Shown here: positions 8,916 through 16,593 of the stretch, piece after piece
How positions within the stretch are numbered: the stretch's first letter is position 1
Layout of the letters: each line of letters opens with the position of its first letter
Assembly: GCA_937860055.1 (NCBI GenBank)
Contig: CALMBO010000027.1
Coordinates: 372,001 to 436,000 of the forward strand
DNA length: 64,000 nucleotides
Origin: an uncultured Verrucomicrobiota bacterium
GTDB taxonomy: Bacteria > Verrucomicrobiota > Kiritimatiellia > CAIQIC01 > Lenti-01
Reading direction: 5' to 3'
The notes under the pieces: generated by a model
Database searches by the model: none
The model's input: the letters and a program-made list of their open reading frames with translations, nothing else
Told to the model about the DNA's origin: nothing
Made by a program: the position numbers and the translations under genes

Positions 8916-10508
8916 CTATTTCTTCTCGGCCTGGCGGCGCTGCTCGTCGAGGAACAGCTTGTATTCCACGCTGTCCACCAGGGCCTCCCACGACGCCTCG
9001 ATGATGTTCTCGCTCACCCCCACCGTGCCCCAGCGGTCGTGCCCGTCGGACGAATCGATCAGCACGCGCGTCGTCGCCTGCGTCGCCGATTCGGGGTTGA
9101 GGATGCGCACATGGTAGTCTTCGAGGACCACCGAATCGATGGCGGGATAGAACCGGCGCAGCACCTTCCGCAGGGCGCTGTTGAGGGCGTCCACGGGGCC
9201 GTCGCCCTCGCCCGCCGTCAGCTCGGTCTGCCCGTTCACGCTGACCTTGATGGTGGCCGTCGTCGTCGCCTTGCTGGCCGCGTCCGCCTTCTGCACCACC
9301 ACGCTGAACCCCTGCAGGTCGAAGAACGGCACATGCTTCTTGAGCACCTTCTGCACCAGCAGCTGGAACGAGGCGTCCGCCGATTCGAAGGCGTAGCCGT
9401 TCCGCTCCATGTTCTCCAGCTTGCGCAGGATGTCCTTCACCGCCGGCGAATCCTTCTGGAAGACCAGGCCCATCTCGCCCGTCTTCATGCGCACGTTGCT
9501 CGCGCCCGACAGCTCGCTCATCAGGATGCGCCGCTCGTTGCCCACCGCCGCCGGATCGACATGCTCGAAGCTCTGCGACACCTTGCCCACGGCATCCACG
9601 TGCATGCCCGCCTTGTGCGCGAAGGCGCTCTCGCCAACGAAGGGGCGGCTTTTCACCGGCCGCTGGTCCGCGATCTCGTCCACCAGCACCGACACGCTGC
9701 GGAGCTTCTCCAGCCGGGAACCGCACGACAGCTCCGCGCCCATCTTGAGCGCCAGGCCGGGGATGATGGAGCACAGGCTGGCGTTGCCCGTCCGCTCCCC
9801 GTAGCCGTTGATCGTCCCCTGCACCATCGTGGCGCCCGCTTCCACCGCCGCCAGCGAATTGGCGACCGCTAGCTCGGAGTCGTTGTGCGTATGGATGCCC
9901 AGCGCCGCCGCCGGGAACCGCCGGGCCACCTCGGAGGTGATCCGGACCACCTCGGAGGTCAACCGTCCGCCGTTGGTGTCGCACAGCACCAGCGAATCCG
10001 CACCGGCTTCCGCCGCCGCCGCCAGGGTTTTCATCGCGTATTCGGGATCGTCCCGGTAGCCGTCGAAGAAGTGCTCCGCGTCATAGACCACTTCCTTCCC
10101 GTGCTTCTTCAGGTAGCGCACGGAATCCGCGATCATCGCCAGGTTTTCCTCGGGCGTCGTCTTGAGAACCTTTTCGACATGCAGGAGCCAGCTCTTGCCG
10201 AAGATGGTCGCCACCGGCGCACCCGTCTCCAGGATCGCCGCCAGCCCGGGATCCTTCGCGGCCGGCAGGCTGGCCCGGCGCGTGCTGCCGAAAGCCGCCA
10301 GCTTCGCGTGCTTCAGCTTCACGTTCCTCATTTCGGCGAAGAACTCCATGTCCTTGGGGTTGGACGCGGCGAAACCGCCCTCGATGTAGTCGATCCCGAA
10401 CTCGTCCAGGCAGCGGGCGATCCGGATCTTGGCGGACAGCGAGAAGCTGATGCCCTCCCCCTGCGCGCCGTCGCGCAGCGTCGTATCGTAGACGATGACC
10501 TTCTTCAT
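8916..10508 (-). CDS. cimA: (R)-citramalate synthase
   Basis: CimA condenses acetyl-CoA with pyruvate to form citramalate, the threonine-independent entry into isoleucine synthesis. The 530-residue protein opens with 'VIVYDTTLRDGAQGEG', the metal-binding start of the HMGL-like TIM barrel, and has 'GIHTHNDSELAVANS' and 'GTINGYGERTGNA', all as in the citramalate/isopropylmalate synthase superfamily. A LeuA-type dimer/allosteric domain fills the C-terminus from about residue 395. Length and N-terminal motif fit the citramalate subgroup better than LeuA. The ATG at 10508 is preceded by GGGAGG; the open frame continues 12 codons upstream. It lies between lysC (37 bases) and valS (12 bases). Confidence 0.88.
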   Translation of the reverse strand: MKKVIVYDTTLRDGAQGEGISFSLSAKIRIARCLDEFGIDYIEGGFAASNPKDMEFFAEMRNVKLKHAKLAAFGSTRRASLPAAKDPGLAAILETGAPVATIFGKSWLLHVEKVLKTTPEENLAMIADSVRYLKKHGKEVVYDAEHFFDGYRDDPEYAMKTLAAAAEAGADSLVLCDTNGGRLTSEVVRITSEVARRFPAAALGIHTHNDSELAVANSLAAVEAGATMVQGTINGYGERTGNASLCSIIPGLALKMGAELSCGSRLEKLRSVSVLVDEIADQRPVKSRPFVGESAFAHKAGMHVDAVGKVSQSFEHVDPAAVGNERRILMSELSGASNVRMKTGEMGLVFQKDSPAVKDILRKLENMERNGYAFESADASFQLLVQKVLKKHVPFFDLQGFSVVVQKADAASKATTTATIKVSVNGQTELTAGEGDGPVDALNSALRKVLRRFYPAIDSVVLEDYHVRILNPESATQATTRVLIDSSDGHDRWGTVGVSENIIEASWEALVDSVEYKLFLDEQRRQAEKK

Positions 10509-10545
10509 GCCGATCCTCCCGAGGCCCGGAAGGGCCTCCGCCATC

Positions 10546-11793
10546 CTACTTTCTCTTCTTCGCGGCTTTCCGGGCCGGCGCCTTCGCCATGCCGAACGCC
10601 GCGTGCAGCGAACGGACGGCCTGGTCGGCCTCCTTCGCGCGGATCGCCACGGAAATCTTGATTTCCGAGGTCGAGATCATCTCGATGTTGATGCGGTTTT
10701 CCGCCAGCACCTCGAACATCTTGTAGGCCACGCCGGAGTGGCTCTTCATGCCCACGCCCACGATGCTCACCTTGGCGATGTCGCCGTCGAAGTTCAGCCC
10801 CGCGGCCTTGACCGCCTTCACCAGCGGCTCGATCACGCGCCGGGTCTTGGCGATGTCGTCCTTCGCCACCGTGAACGAGACGTCGGTGACGCCCGCCGCG
10901 CTGACGTTCTGGACGATCATGTCCACGTTGATGTTGGCGGCGGCCAGGCTCTTGAAGATGCGCGCCGCCACCCCCGGGGTGTCCGGCACGCCCAGCAGCG
11001 TCGCCTTGGCCTGGTTCTTGTCTGCGGCGATGCCGCGAATGATCATCTGTTCCATCTCTTCATCCTCCTCCCGCACGAGCGTGCCGGGTTTGACCTCGAA
11101 ACTCGAAAGCACTTCCAAAACGACGCCGTAGTTCTTCGCGTACTCGACGGCCCGCGACTGCAGCACTTCGGAACCGGCGCTCGCCAGTTCCAGCATCTCC
11201 TCGTAGGCGATCTCGTCGAGCTTGCGCGCCGACGGCACCACGCGGGGATTGGCCGTGAACACGCCGTCCACGTCCTTCAGGATCTGGCAGCGGTCGGCCT
11301 TCAGGGCCGCCGCGAGCGCCACGGCGGTCGTGTCCGATCCGCCGCGGCCCAGCGTCGCCACGTCCTCCGAGGGGTTCATGCCCTGGAAGCCCGCCACCAC
11401 CACCACGCAGCCCTGGTCCAGGTGCCGGCGGATGCGCTTGGGGTCGATTTTCTGGATTTTCGCTTTCAGGTGCGTGCCGTCCACGCGGATGCCGGCCTGA
11501 TGGCCGGTCATCGAGATCGCCTTCGCGCCGATGGCGTGGAGCGCCATCGTCAGGATCGCGCTGGAAGCCATCTCGCCGGTGGCCATCAGGCTGTCCATCT
11601 CGCGCTCGTTCGGTTCGGGGTTCACCTGCTTCGCCAGCGCGATCAGGTCGTCGGTCGTGTCGCCCATGGCGCTCACCACCACCACCACCTGGTTGCCGGC
11701 TTGCTGCGTGTCGTAGATGCGCTTCGCCACGCGGCGCATGCACTCGGCATCCGCCACGGAAGAACCGCCGTATTTCTGTACAAACAAGGCCAT
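10546..11793 (-). CDS. lysC: Aspartate kinase
   Basis: LysC phosphorylates aspartate in the first step of lysine, threonine and methionine synthesis. The 415-residue protein begins with the kinase signature 'VQKYGGSSVADAE', has the nucleotide-binding 'GRGGSDTTAVALAAAL', and carries two ACT regulatory domains after about residue 265, including 'DTPGVAARIFKSLAAANINVD' split across them and 'ISTSEIKISVAI'. Such ACT pairs normally mediate feedback inhibition by lysine and/or threonine. Length and layout match monofunctional aspartate kinases. A Lys/Arg-rich tail ends the protein. It lies 28 bases downstream of hom in the same operon, so the two regulated aspartate-pathway steps are made together. 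Confidence 0.96.
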   Translation of the reverse strand: MALFVQKYGGSSVADAECMRRVAKRIYDTQQAGNQVVVVVSAMGDTTDDLIALAKQVNPEPNEREMDSLMATGEMASSAILTMALHAIGAKAISMTGHQAGIRVDGTHLKAKIQKIDPKRIRRHLDQGCVVVVAGFQGMNPSEDVATLGRGGSDTTAVALAAALKADRCQILKDVDGVFTANPRVVPSARKLDEIAYEEMLELASAGSEVLQSRAVEYAKNYGVVLEVLSSFEVKPGTLVREEDEEMEQMIIRGIAADKNQAKATLLGVPDTPGVAARIFKSLAAANINVDMIVQNVSAAGVTDVSFTVAKDDIAKTRRVIEPLVKAVKAAGLNFDGDIAKVSIVGVGMKSHSGVAYKMFEVLAENRINIEMISTSEIKISVAIRAKEADQAVRSLHAAFGMAKAPARKAAKKRK

Positions 11794-11821
11794 CGCCTTT
11801 TTCTCCTCTGTTCTGTTCTGC

Positions 11822-13135
11822 CTATTCGAAATCCTCGATGCGGTAGATCACCGTCGGGCGGTCGGCCACGCCGGCCATCGCCGCGATCTCCGCCAGCGCC
11901 GACGCCATCTCGCGCTCCTTCGCCGGCCCGGTCACGATGATCACCGGCACGTACTCCGCGTTCTTCGGCGCCTCCTTCTGCATCACCGAATCGATGCCGA
12001 TCCGGTGGCCGCCCAGGACGGTGGCCACGCGCGCGAGGGTGCCCGGCTGGTCCTTCATGGAAAACCGCAGATAGTGCCGGGCCACGATCTCGCCCGGCTC
12101 GCGGAAGACCACCGGCGTCCGGGCGTGCACGGCGCTCAGGTCGCGCCGGCGGCCGCCGGCGCGCAGGTTCAGCGCCGCGTCGGCCAGATCGGCCACCACC
12201 GCGCTGGCCGTCGCCGCGCGTCCCGCGCCGCGCCCGTAGTACAGGGTCGTGCCCACCACGTCGCCCTTCACCAGCACGGCGTTGAATACGCCCGACACGG
12301 CCGCCAGCTGGTGGCCGTGCTCCACCAGCGTCGGCTGCACGCTCACTTCCACGCCATCCGCGCCGCCCTGGATGATCGCCAGCAGCTTGATCCGGTAGCC
12401 CATGTCCGCCGCATAGGCGATGTCCGCCGCCGCGAGGCCGCGGATGCCCGTGGTCCTCACCTTGTCCAGCGGCACGTTGCATCCATACGCCAGCGAAGCC
12501 AGCACGGCCGCCTTGTGCGCCGTGTCGTGGCCGTCGATGTCCAGGCTCGGTTCCGCCTCCGCGTAGCCCGCCGCCTGCGCCGCCTTCAGCACCTCGTCGA
12601 ACGGCAGTTTCTCCTCCTCCATCCGGGTCAGGATGTAGTTGCAGGTGCCGTTCAGGATCCCGTAGATGCTTTCGATCCGGTTCGCGCACAGCCCTTCGCG
12701 AAGGGCCTTGATGATCGGAATGCCGCCGCCCACGGAGGCTTCGAACAGGATTTCCGTCTTGTGCTCCTCCGCCATGCGGTGGATTTCCTCGCCATGCTCG
12801 GCCAGCAGCTTCTTGTTCGCCGTCACAACCGGCTTGCCCAGCTTCAGCGCCTGCAAAATGAAGGTCTTCGCCACCCCGGTGCCGCCGATCAATTCCACCA
12901 CGACATCCACGTCCGGCCGCGCAATCAACGCCGCCCCGTCGGTCGTCAGCAGTGCCGGGTCCACCTTCACGCCGCGGTCGGTCTGGATGTCCAAGTCCGC
13001 CACGCCGCGCAAGACCAGGCGCAGCCCCAGACGTTCCGCCAGCAACCCGCCGTTCTCCAGCAGGGTTTCGACCACGCCGGCGCCCACCGTGCCGAATCCC
13101 AGCACCGCCACTCCGATTTCTTTCATTTTCGACAT
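11822..13135 (-). CDS. hom: Homoserine dehydrogenase
   Basis: Hom reduces aspartate semialdehyde to homoserine, the branch point to threonine and methionine. The 437-residue protein starts with a Rossmann motif 'VAVLGFGTVGAGVVETL', continues with 'GKPVVTANKKLLAEHG', the substrate-site 'ASVGGGIPIIKALREG' and 'NGTCNYILTRME', and ends in an ACT domain (from about residue 350, 'DQPGTLARVATVLGG') that usually confers feedback control by threonine. It is the first gene of the operon hom-lysC-cimA-valS-ndk-aminotransferase. A promoter and a short perfect dyad lie in its leader. Confidence 0.96.
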   Translation of the reverse strand: MSKMKEIGVAVLGFGTVGAGVVETLLENGGLLAERLGLRLVLRGVADLDIQTDRGVKVDPALLTTDGAALIARPDVDVVVELIGGTGVAKTFILQALKLGKPVVTANKKLLAEHGEEIHRMAEEHKTEILFEASVGGGIPIIKALREGLCANRIESIYGILNGTCNYILTRMEEEKLPFDEVLKAAQAAGYAEAEPSLDIDGHDTAHKAAVLASLAYGCNVPLDKVRTTGIRGLAAADIAYAADMGYRIKLLAIIQGGADGVEVSVQPTLVEHGHQLAAVSGVFNAVLVKGDVVGTTLYYGRGAGRAATASAVVADLADAALNLRAGGRRRDLSAVHARTPVVFREPGEIVARHYLRFSMKDQPGTLARVATVLGGHRIGIDSVMQKEAPKNAEYVPVIIVTGPAKEREMASALAEIAAMAGVADRPTVIYRIEDFE

Positions 13136-13152
13136 GAAAAACGCTCCAAGCT

Positions 13153-13166
13153 CTTATTCAAATAAG
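13153..13166 (-). promoter_or_regulatory. Dyad in the hom leader, possible operator
   Basis: CTTATTCAAATAAG is a perfect 6-bp inverted repeat with a 2-base centre. It stands between the predicted -10 box of hom and its start codon, where a repressor site would act. It is AT-rich against the surrounding GC-rich DNA. Function is inferred from position only. Confidence 0.3.
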
Positions 13167-13175
13167 AAGTGCGAA

Positions 13176-13203
13176 AGAATACCGCCGTTTGGCCGAAAAA
13201 CAA
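13176..13203 (-). promoter_or_regulatory. Predicted promoter of the hom operon
   Basis: Read on the minus strand, TTGTTT (13198-13203) and TATTCT (13176-13181) are separated by 16 bases. The hom start is 40 bases downstream of the -10 box. Confidence 0.4.
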
Positions 13204-13294
13204 GTCCCAAACCCGGGAATTCGGCGGAATGGACTCCTCCGCAACCGATTGCGCCCCCCCCTGCGAAAGATTGCGGCGCTCAGCTCCTCCTGCC

Positions 13295-13333
13295 AAAACC
13301 GCCTCCCGCCGCGTTCTCGCGGCCAGGAGGCGG
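13295..13333 (-). terminator. Probable intrinsic terminator of the small lipoprotein gene
   Basis: On the minus strand an 8-bp outer stem CCGCCTCC/GGAGGCGG (13326-13333 with 13299-13306) encloses further complementary GC bases and is followed by four T residues (13295-13298). It begins about 20 bases after the lipoprotein stop and separates that gene from the hom promoter. The T run is short. Confidence 0.5.
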
Positions 13334-13353
13334 CATTCGTGCGGGGACCAAGC

Positions 13354-13869
13354 CTAGTTCGCGTGCCAAACCAATCGGGCGTGCGCGGTCGCCAGCAGGC
13401 CATCGTTCGGATTGGTCAGGGTATAGGTCCAGTATTCACCGGCACCGGCTCCCGCACTCATCGAGATCCCCGAAGGGGCGTTGTCGTTTCGAACGGCACC
13501 GCCCAGATCAATGGACAAATTGAAATCGACCGGATTGCCGTCAAAATCCTGTCCGACCCACGTCACCGTCAGGGTCACGTAGCCTGCGGCCGGAGTCGGA
13601 GTCAATGCGGTGAAACTCGTCGAGTATCCATGGGCATACATCGGGATTCCGCTTTGGTCGTCCAAAACAACCGACGTGACCGCCGGGGTCGTGCCGCCGG
13701 TCGTCGTGTTGCTCGTCGTGGTCGTTCCGCCGGTCGTGGTCGTTCCTCCCGCCGTGGTGTTCGCCGTTGCAGCCGCCTCGTCATCCCCTCCATCGTCGTC
13801 TTCGCAGCCCACGAACCCCAGCATGGAAACGCTCAATGCAATCGCCATCAGCCAAGACCCACGCTTCAT
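13354..13869 (-). CDS. Small lipoprotein with Thr/Gly-rich linker
   Basis: A 171-residue secreted protein of unknown function. A signal peptide ends in a lipobox around 'LGFVGC' (Cys about residue 22), followed at once by an acidic stretch (EDDDGGDDE). Residues about 35-65 are a low-complexity linker made of Gly-Gly-Thr-Thr-Thr-Thr units. The C-terminal 100 residues look like a single beta-sandwich with alternating hydrophobic residues ('YVTLTVTWVGQDFDGNPVDFNLSIDLGG'), as in small Ig-like or calcium-binding folds, but I do not recognise the family. The ATG at 13869 is chosen for its AAGGAGA and signal peptide; the frame extends 25 codons upstream without either. It is transcribed toward hom but ends in its own hairpin. 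Confidence 0.7.
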   Translation of the reverse strand: MKRGSWLMAIALSVSMLGFVGCEDDDGGDDEAAATANTTAGGTTTTGGTTTTSNTTTGGTTPAVTSVVLDDQSGIPMYAHGYSTSFTALTPTPAAGYVTLTVTWVGQDFDGNPVDFNLSIDLGGAVRNDNAPSGISMSAGAGAGEYWTYTLTNPNDGLLATAHARLVWHAN

Positions 13870-14039
13870 CGTCTCTCCTTGGGTGTTCACCCGATCAAGT
13901 CCGCCGATGCGCGCCGCGAACGCCCGTCCGCCCAATTTCGGCATCAGCGCCCTCTGATGGGGGGCAAGGATGGCTTAATTCCGTCTTAAGTGCAAGCGGG
14001 ACATGGAAAAATCGACGCCCCTCCCCCCGCCAGACGCCT

Positions 14040-15335
14040 CTAGCCCGCCCGGGCAGGGGCCAAAACGCTCTCGTTTCCGTTCTTCTTGAGCATGAACCAA
14101 TGCATGGGCAGGCCCAGAACCGCCTTCGCCAGTCCCTTCCCCACGAAGAACAGGAGGATGAAGCCCATGCTCAGCGAAGCAATCACCAGCTTCTGCGCGC
14201 TGCGCGCCCCGAAGCCGCTCATGAAGCCGGCGCAGACCGACGAAACCAGCATGCCGCAGGTCAGCAGGAAGTTCATGAACGAGCTCCCCCATCCGCCGAC
14301 CAGGCCGGTGACCGTGACCGGCCCCGCCGCCCAGGCCGTCGCCACGCTCAGCAACCCGAAGATCGACGTCAGCAGCATCAGCGTCACCATCAGGTAGCCG
14401 CCGCAGAAGCACACCACCGCCGCTTTCGTCCGCTTGCGCGCCAATCCGGAAACCAGCAGGCGTCCCCCGTGGTTCATCAATGCGCGCATCACGCCGTAGG
14501 CCCACCGCATCTGCTGGCGGAAAAGATCCTTCGGCGTATGCGGCGCCTCGCAGGAACACGACAGGTCTTCGAGAAATTCGACGCGTCCGCCCCCGCCCAG
14601 CACTCGCAGCGAGTAATCCACGTCTTCCGTCAGTGCCCCCAGCGTCCAGCCACCGTTCTTCGCCAGCAGATCCTTGCGCACCAGCTCCGCCGATCCGCAG
14701 AACAACGCCGTCCCCGCCATCCGCTTCAAGAGCGGCAGGATCACGACGTGGATCACGTTGATGATGCCCGCGCCCATCAGGGTGCTGTAGTTCTGCCGCG
14801 CGTTCGCCACGCGCCACGACGCCTGCACGCCCGCCAGCGAAGGATCCCTCGCGGCAGGGGCCGCCAGGCGCCGGAGAAAGTCCTTTTCCGGAAGGAAATC
14901 CGAATCCAGGATCAGGATGTAGTCTCCCGTCGTTTCGGCCAGCATGTGGTTCAGGTTGCCCGGCTTGTAGCCCGCATTGCTCCCCCGCCGGCAGACGCGG
15001 ACCCGGGGGTTTTCGCGGGCAAACCCGTCGATCGCCCGGGAAATTTCCGGCCGGTTGCTGTCGTCGCCGATCAGGATCTGCAGCTTTTCCGGGGGATAGT
15101 CGAAAGCCAGGCAGCAGCGGGCGCAATTCAGCGCCGCCAGTTCATTGTAGGTCGGGATCTGGACGGTCACCCGCGGATAGGTCCCCTCTTCCGGCGGGGT
15201 CTCCCTCGACGGACGGAACCGGCGGAACACCAGAGCCGCCACCGTCAGGAGGCAATACGTCCACGACAAGACAAACGTCGCGTTCATCGCGACGTTGAAG
15301 ACAAGATCGATTCCTTGGTGCAACTGGTCCAACAT
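14040..15335 (-). CDS. Membrane-bound family 2 glycosyltransferase (cellulose-synthase-like)
   Basis: A 431-residue processive-type glycosyltransferase. Residues 10-40 form an N-terminal membrane segment. The GT2 core follows with 'VTVQIPTYNE', first aspartates in 'LIGDDSN', the DxD motif in 'LILDSDFLPEKDF', the catalytic aspartate in 'LTEDVDYSLR', and the processivity-linked 'QQMRWAYG'. After residue about 290 come several hydrophobic segments, the usual exit channel. The D, D, D, QxxRW set is that of cellulose and related beta-glycan synthases, so a polysaccharide product is likely; which sugar is not readable. There is no PilZ domain and no partner gene next to it. KamA-like and lipoprotein genes flank it on the same strand. 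Confidence 0.85.
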   Translation of the reverse strand: MLDQLHQGIDLVFNVAMNATFVLSWTYCLLTVAALVFRRFRPSRETPPEEGTYPRVTVQIPTYNELAALNCARCCLAFDYPPEKLQILIGDDSNRPEISRAIDGFARENPRVRVCRRGSNAGYKPGNLNHMLAETTGDYILILDSDFLPEKDFLRRLAAPAARDPSLAGVQASWRVANARQNYSTLMGAGIINVIHVVILPLLKRMAGTALFCGSAELVRKDLLAKNGGWTLGALTEDVDYSLRVLGGGGRVEFLEDLSCSCEAPHTPKDLFRQQMRWAYGVMRALMNHGGRLLVSGLARKRTKAAVVCFCGGYLMVTLMLLTSIFGLLSVATAWAAGPVTVTGLVGGWGSSFMNFLLTCGMLVSSVCAGFMSGFGARSAQKLVIASLSMGFILLFFVGKGLAKAVLGLPMHWFMLKKNGNESVLAPARAG

Positions 15336-15468
15336 GGCTCCGGCGCTCCTGCCGAAAAATTCCGAGCGAGGCTTTTCCGCCTTTTCCCCGTAAAATGCAA
15401 TTGAAATCGCTTTACTTCCCCGCCATTGCCGGACGGCTCCCCCGTTCTCCCCAGCTCCTCCAGCCCTG

Positions 15469-16545
15469 TCAGTCTCCGGCCTGGCCAGGTCCGAGCGGCA
15501 CCTTTCCTCCGCCGCCCGGCCGGTCGAACATGAACAAGGGCACCGCGTAGCCGGTGGTCCGGCCGCACATCCGCCGCAGGATGTCCCGTCCCCTCGCCAC
15601 CGTCGAACGCAGATGCGCCGTGCCCGCCGCCAGGTCGCCCTGATGGAGATAATACGGCTTCACGCCCATCTTCAGCAGCCCCTCGTTCAACCGGAGCATC
15701 GTCCCGGAGTCGTCGTTGATCCCCCGCAGCAGCACGGTCTGGTTCATCAGCGGGATCCCCGCGTCCAGCAGGCGGCCGCAGGCCGCCGCCGCGCGCGGCG
15801 TCAGTTCGTCCGGATGCGTGAAATGCAGGCTCATCCACAGCGGCCGGTACTTCCTCAGCATCCGCGCCAGCGCCGGCGTGACCCGCTGCGGCAGCACCGC
15901 CGGGATCTTCGTCCCGATGCGGAGCAGCTCGACATGCGGAATCTCCCGCAGCGACTTCAGCAGATGCTCCAGCTGCGCATCGCCCATCGTCAGCGGGTCG
16001 CCGCCCGAAACAAGAACGTCGCGGATTTCCGGCGCCTTCCGGAGCCAGGCCAGCGCCTTTGCCCACCCGCATGCCGCCCGGCCCGCCGTGCGCGCCCGCG
16101 TGCAATAGCGGCAGAAGCACGCGCAGTCGCTCGTCGCCAGCAGCAAGACCTTGTGCGGATAGGAACGGATCAGCCCCGGCGCCGCCTGATGCGCCACCTC
16201 GCCCAGCGGATCCCGGAACTCGCCCCTGGAAACGCGCCCTTCGCGGACATCCGGAATCATCGCCCGCCGCAGCGGCCCATCCGGCGCCTCCGCCGCCAAC
16301 AGGGAGAGCATGTAGGGCGTGAGGCCCAGCGGCATCCGCCATGCCCGCGGATTCGCCAGCCCCGCCGCCTCGCGGGACGAAAGTTTCCCCAGCGCCTTCG
16401 CCACCGCTTCCGCCGTCCGCGCCCGGTGCCGCAGCTGCCAGCGCCAGTCGCCCCAGTCTTCCGCCGTCGCCCCCGGATACGCCTGCCGGCGGAACGCCGC
16501 CTCGCGCCGCGCAACGGTCTCGGAAGATGGAAGGAGGAAACTCAT
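15469..16545 (-). CDS. KamA-family radical SAM aminomutase
   Basis: A 358-residue relative of lysine 2,3-aminomutase. The radical SAM iron-sulfur motif CxxxCxxC is Cys141, Cys145 and Cys148 in 'CACFCRYCTR', followed by 'VLVSGGDPLTM'. The PLP lysine is probably Lys348 in 'DRPGGGGKVPLGP' at the very C-terminus. It lacks the extra C-terminal extension of catabolic KamA (about 416 residues) and matches the size of EpmB-like enzymes, which make beta-lysine for elongation factor P. No epmA or efp gene is in the window, so that role is not shown. The open start at 16545 directly precedes the divergent kinase gene. Confidence 0.82.
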   Translation of the reverse strand: MSFLLPSSETVARREAAFRRQAYPGATAEDWGDWRWQLRHRARTAEAVAKALGKLSSREAAGLANPRAWRMPLGLTPYMLSLLAAEAPDGPLRRAMIPDVREGRVSRGEFRDPLGEVAHQAAPGLIRSYPHKVLLLATSDCACFCRYCTRARTAGRAACGWAKALAWLRKAPEIRDVLVSGGDPLTMGDAQLEHLLKSLREIPHVELLRIGTKIPAVLPQRVTPALARMLRKYRPLWMSLHFTHPDELTPRAAAACGRLLDAGIPLMNQTVLLRGINDDSGTMLRLNEGLLKMGVKPYYLHQGDLAAGTAHLRSTVARGRDILRRMCGRTTGYAVPLFMFDRPGGGGKVPLGPGQAGD

Positions 16546-16557
16546 GGAGCGCCGATA

Positions 16558-16585
16558 TTGCCAAACCCGCGCCTTCAGGTAAACT
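16558..16585 (+). promoter_or_regulatory. Predicted promoter of the kinase gene, nearly leaderless
   Basis: TTGCCA (16558-16563) and TAAACT (16580-16585) are 16 bases apart. The GTG start codon is only eight bases past the -10 box, so transcription would begin one or two bases before it. Confidence 0.4.
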
Positions 16586-16593
16586 CCCTAACC

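Noticed and set aside
6150-9872. A 1,240-codon open frame on the plus strand opposite valS and cimA
   Set aside because: It is the shadow of two conserved genes; the translation is His/Arg/Leu-rich and low-complexity, with no recognisable motif or ribosome-binding site.
6169-9984. The long upstream extension of the ndk reading frame
   Set aside because: It runs through valS and cimA out of frame; the ATG at 6168 has a good Shine-Dalgarno site and begins the conserved domain.
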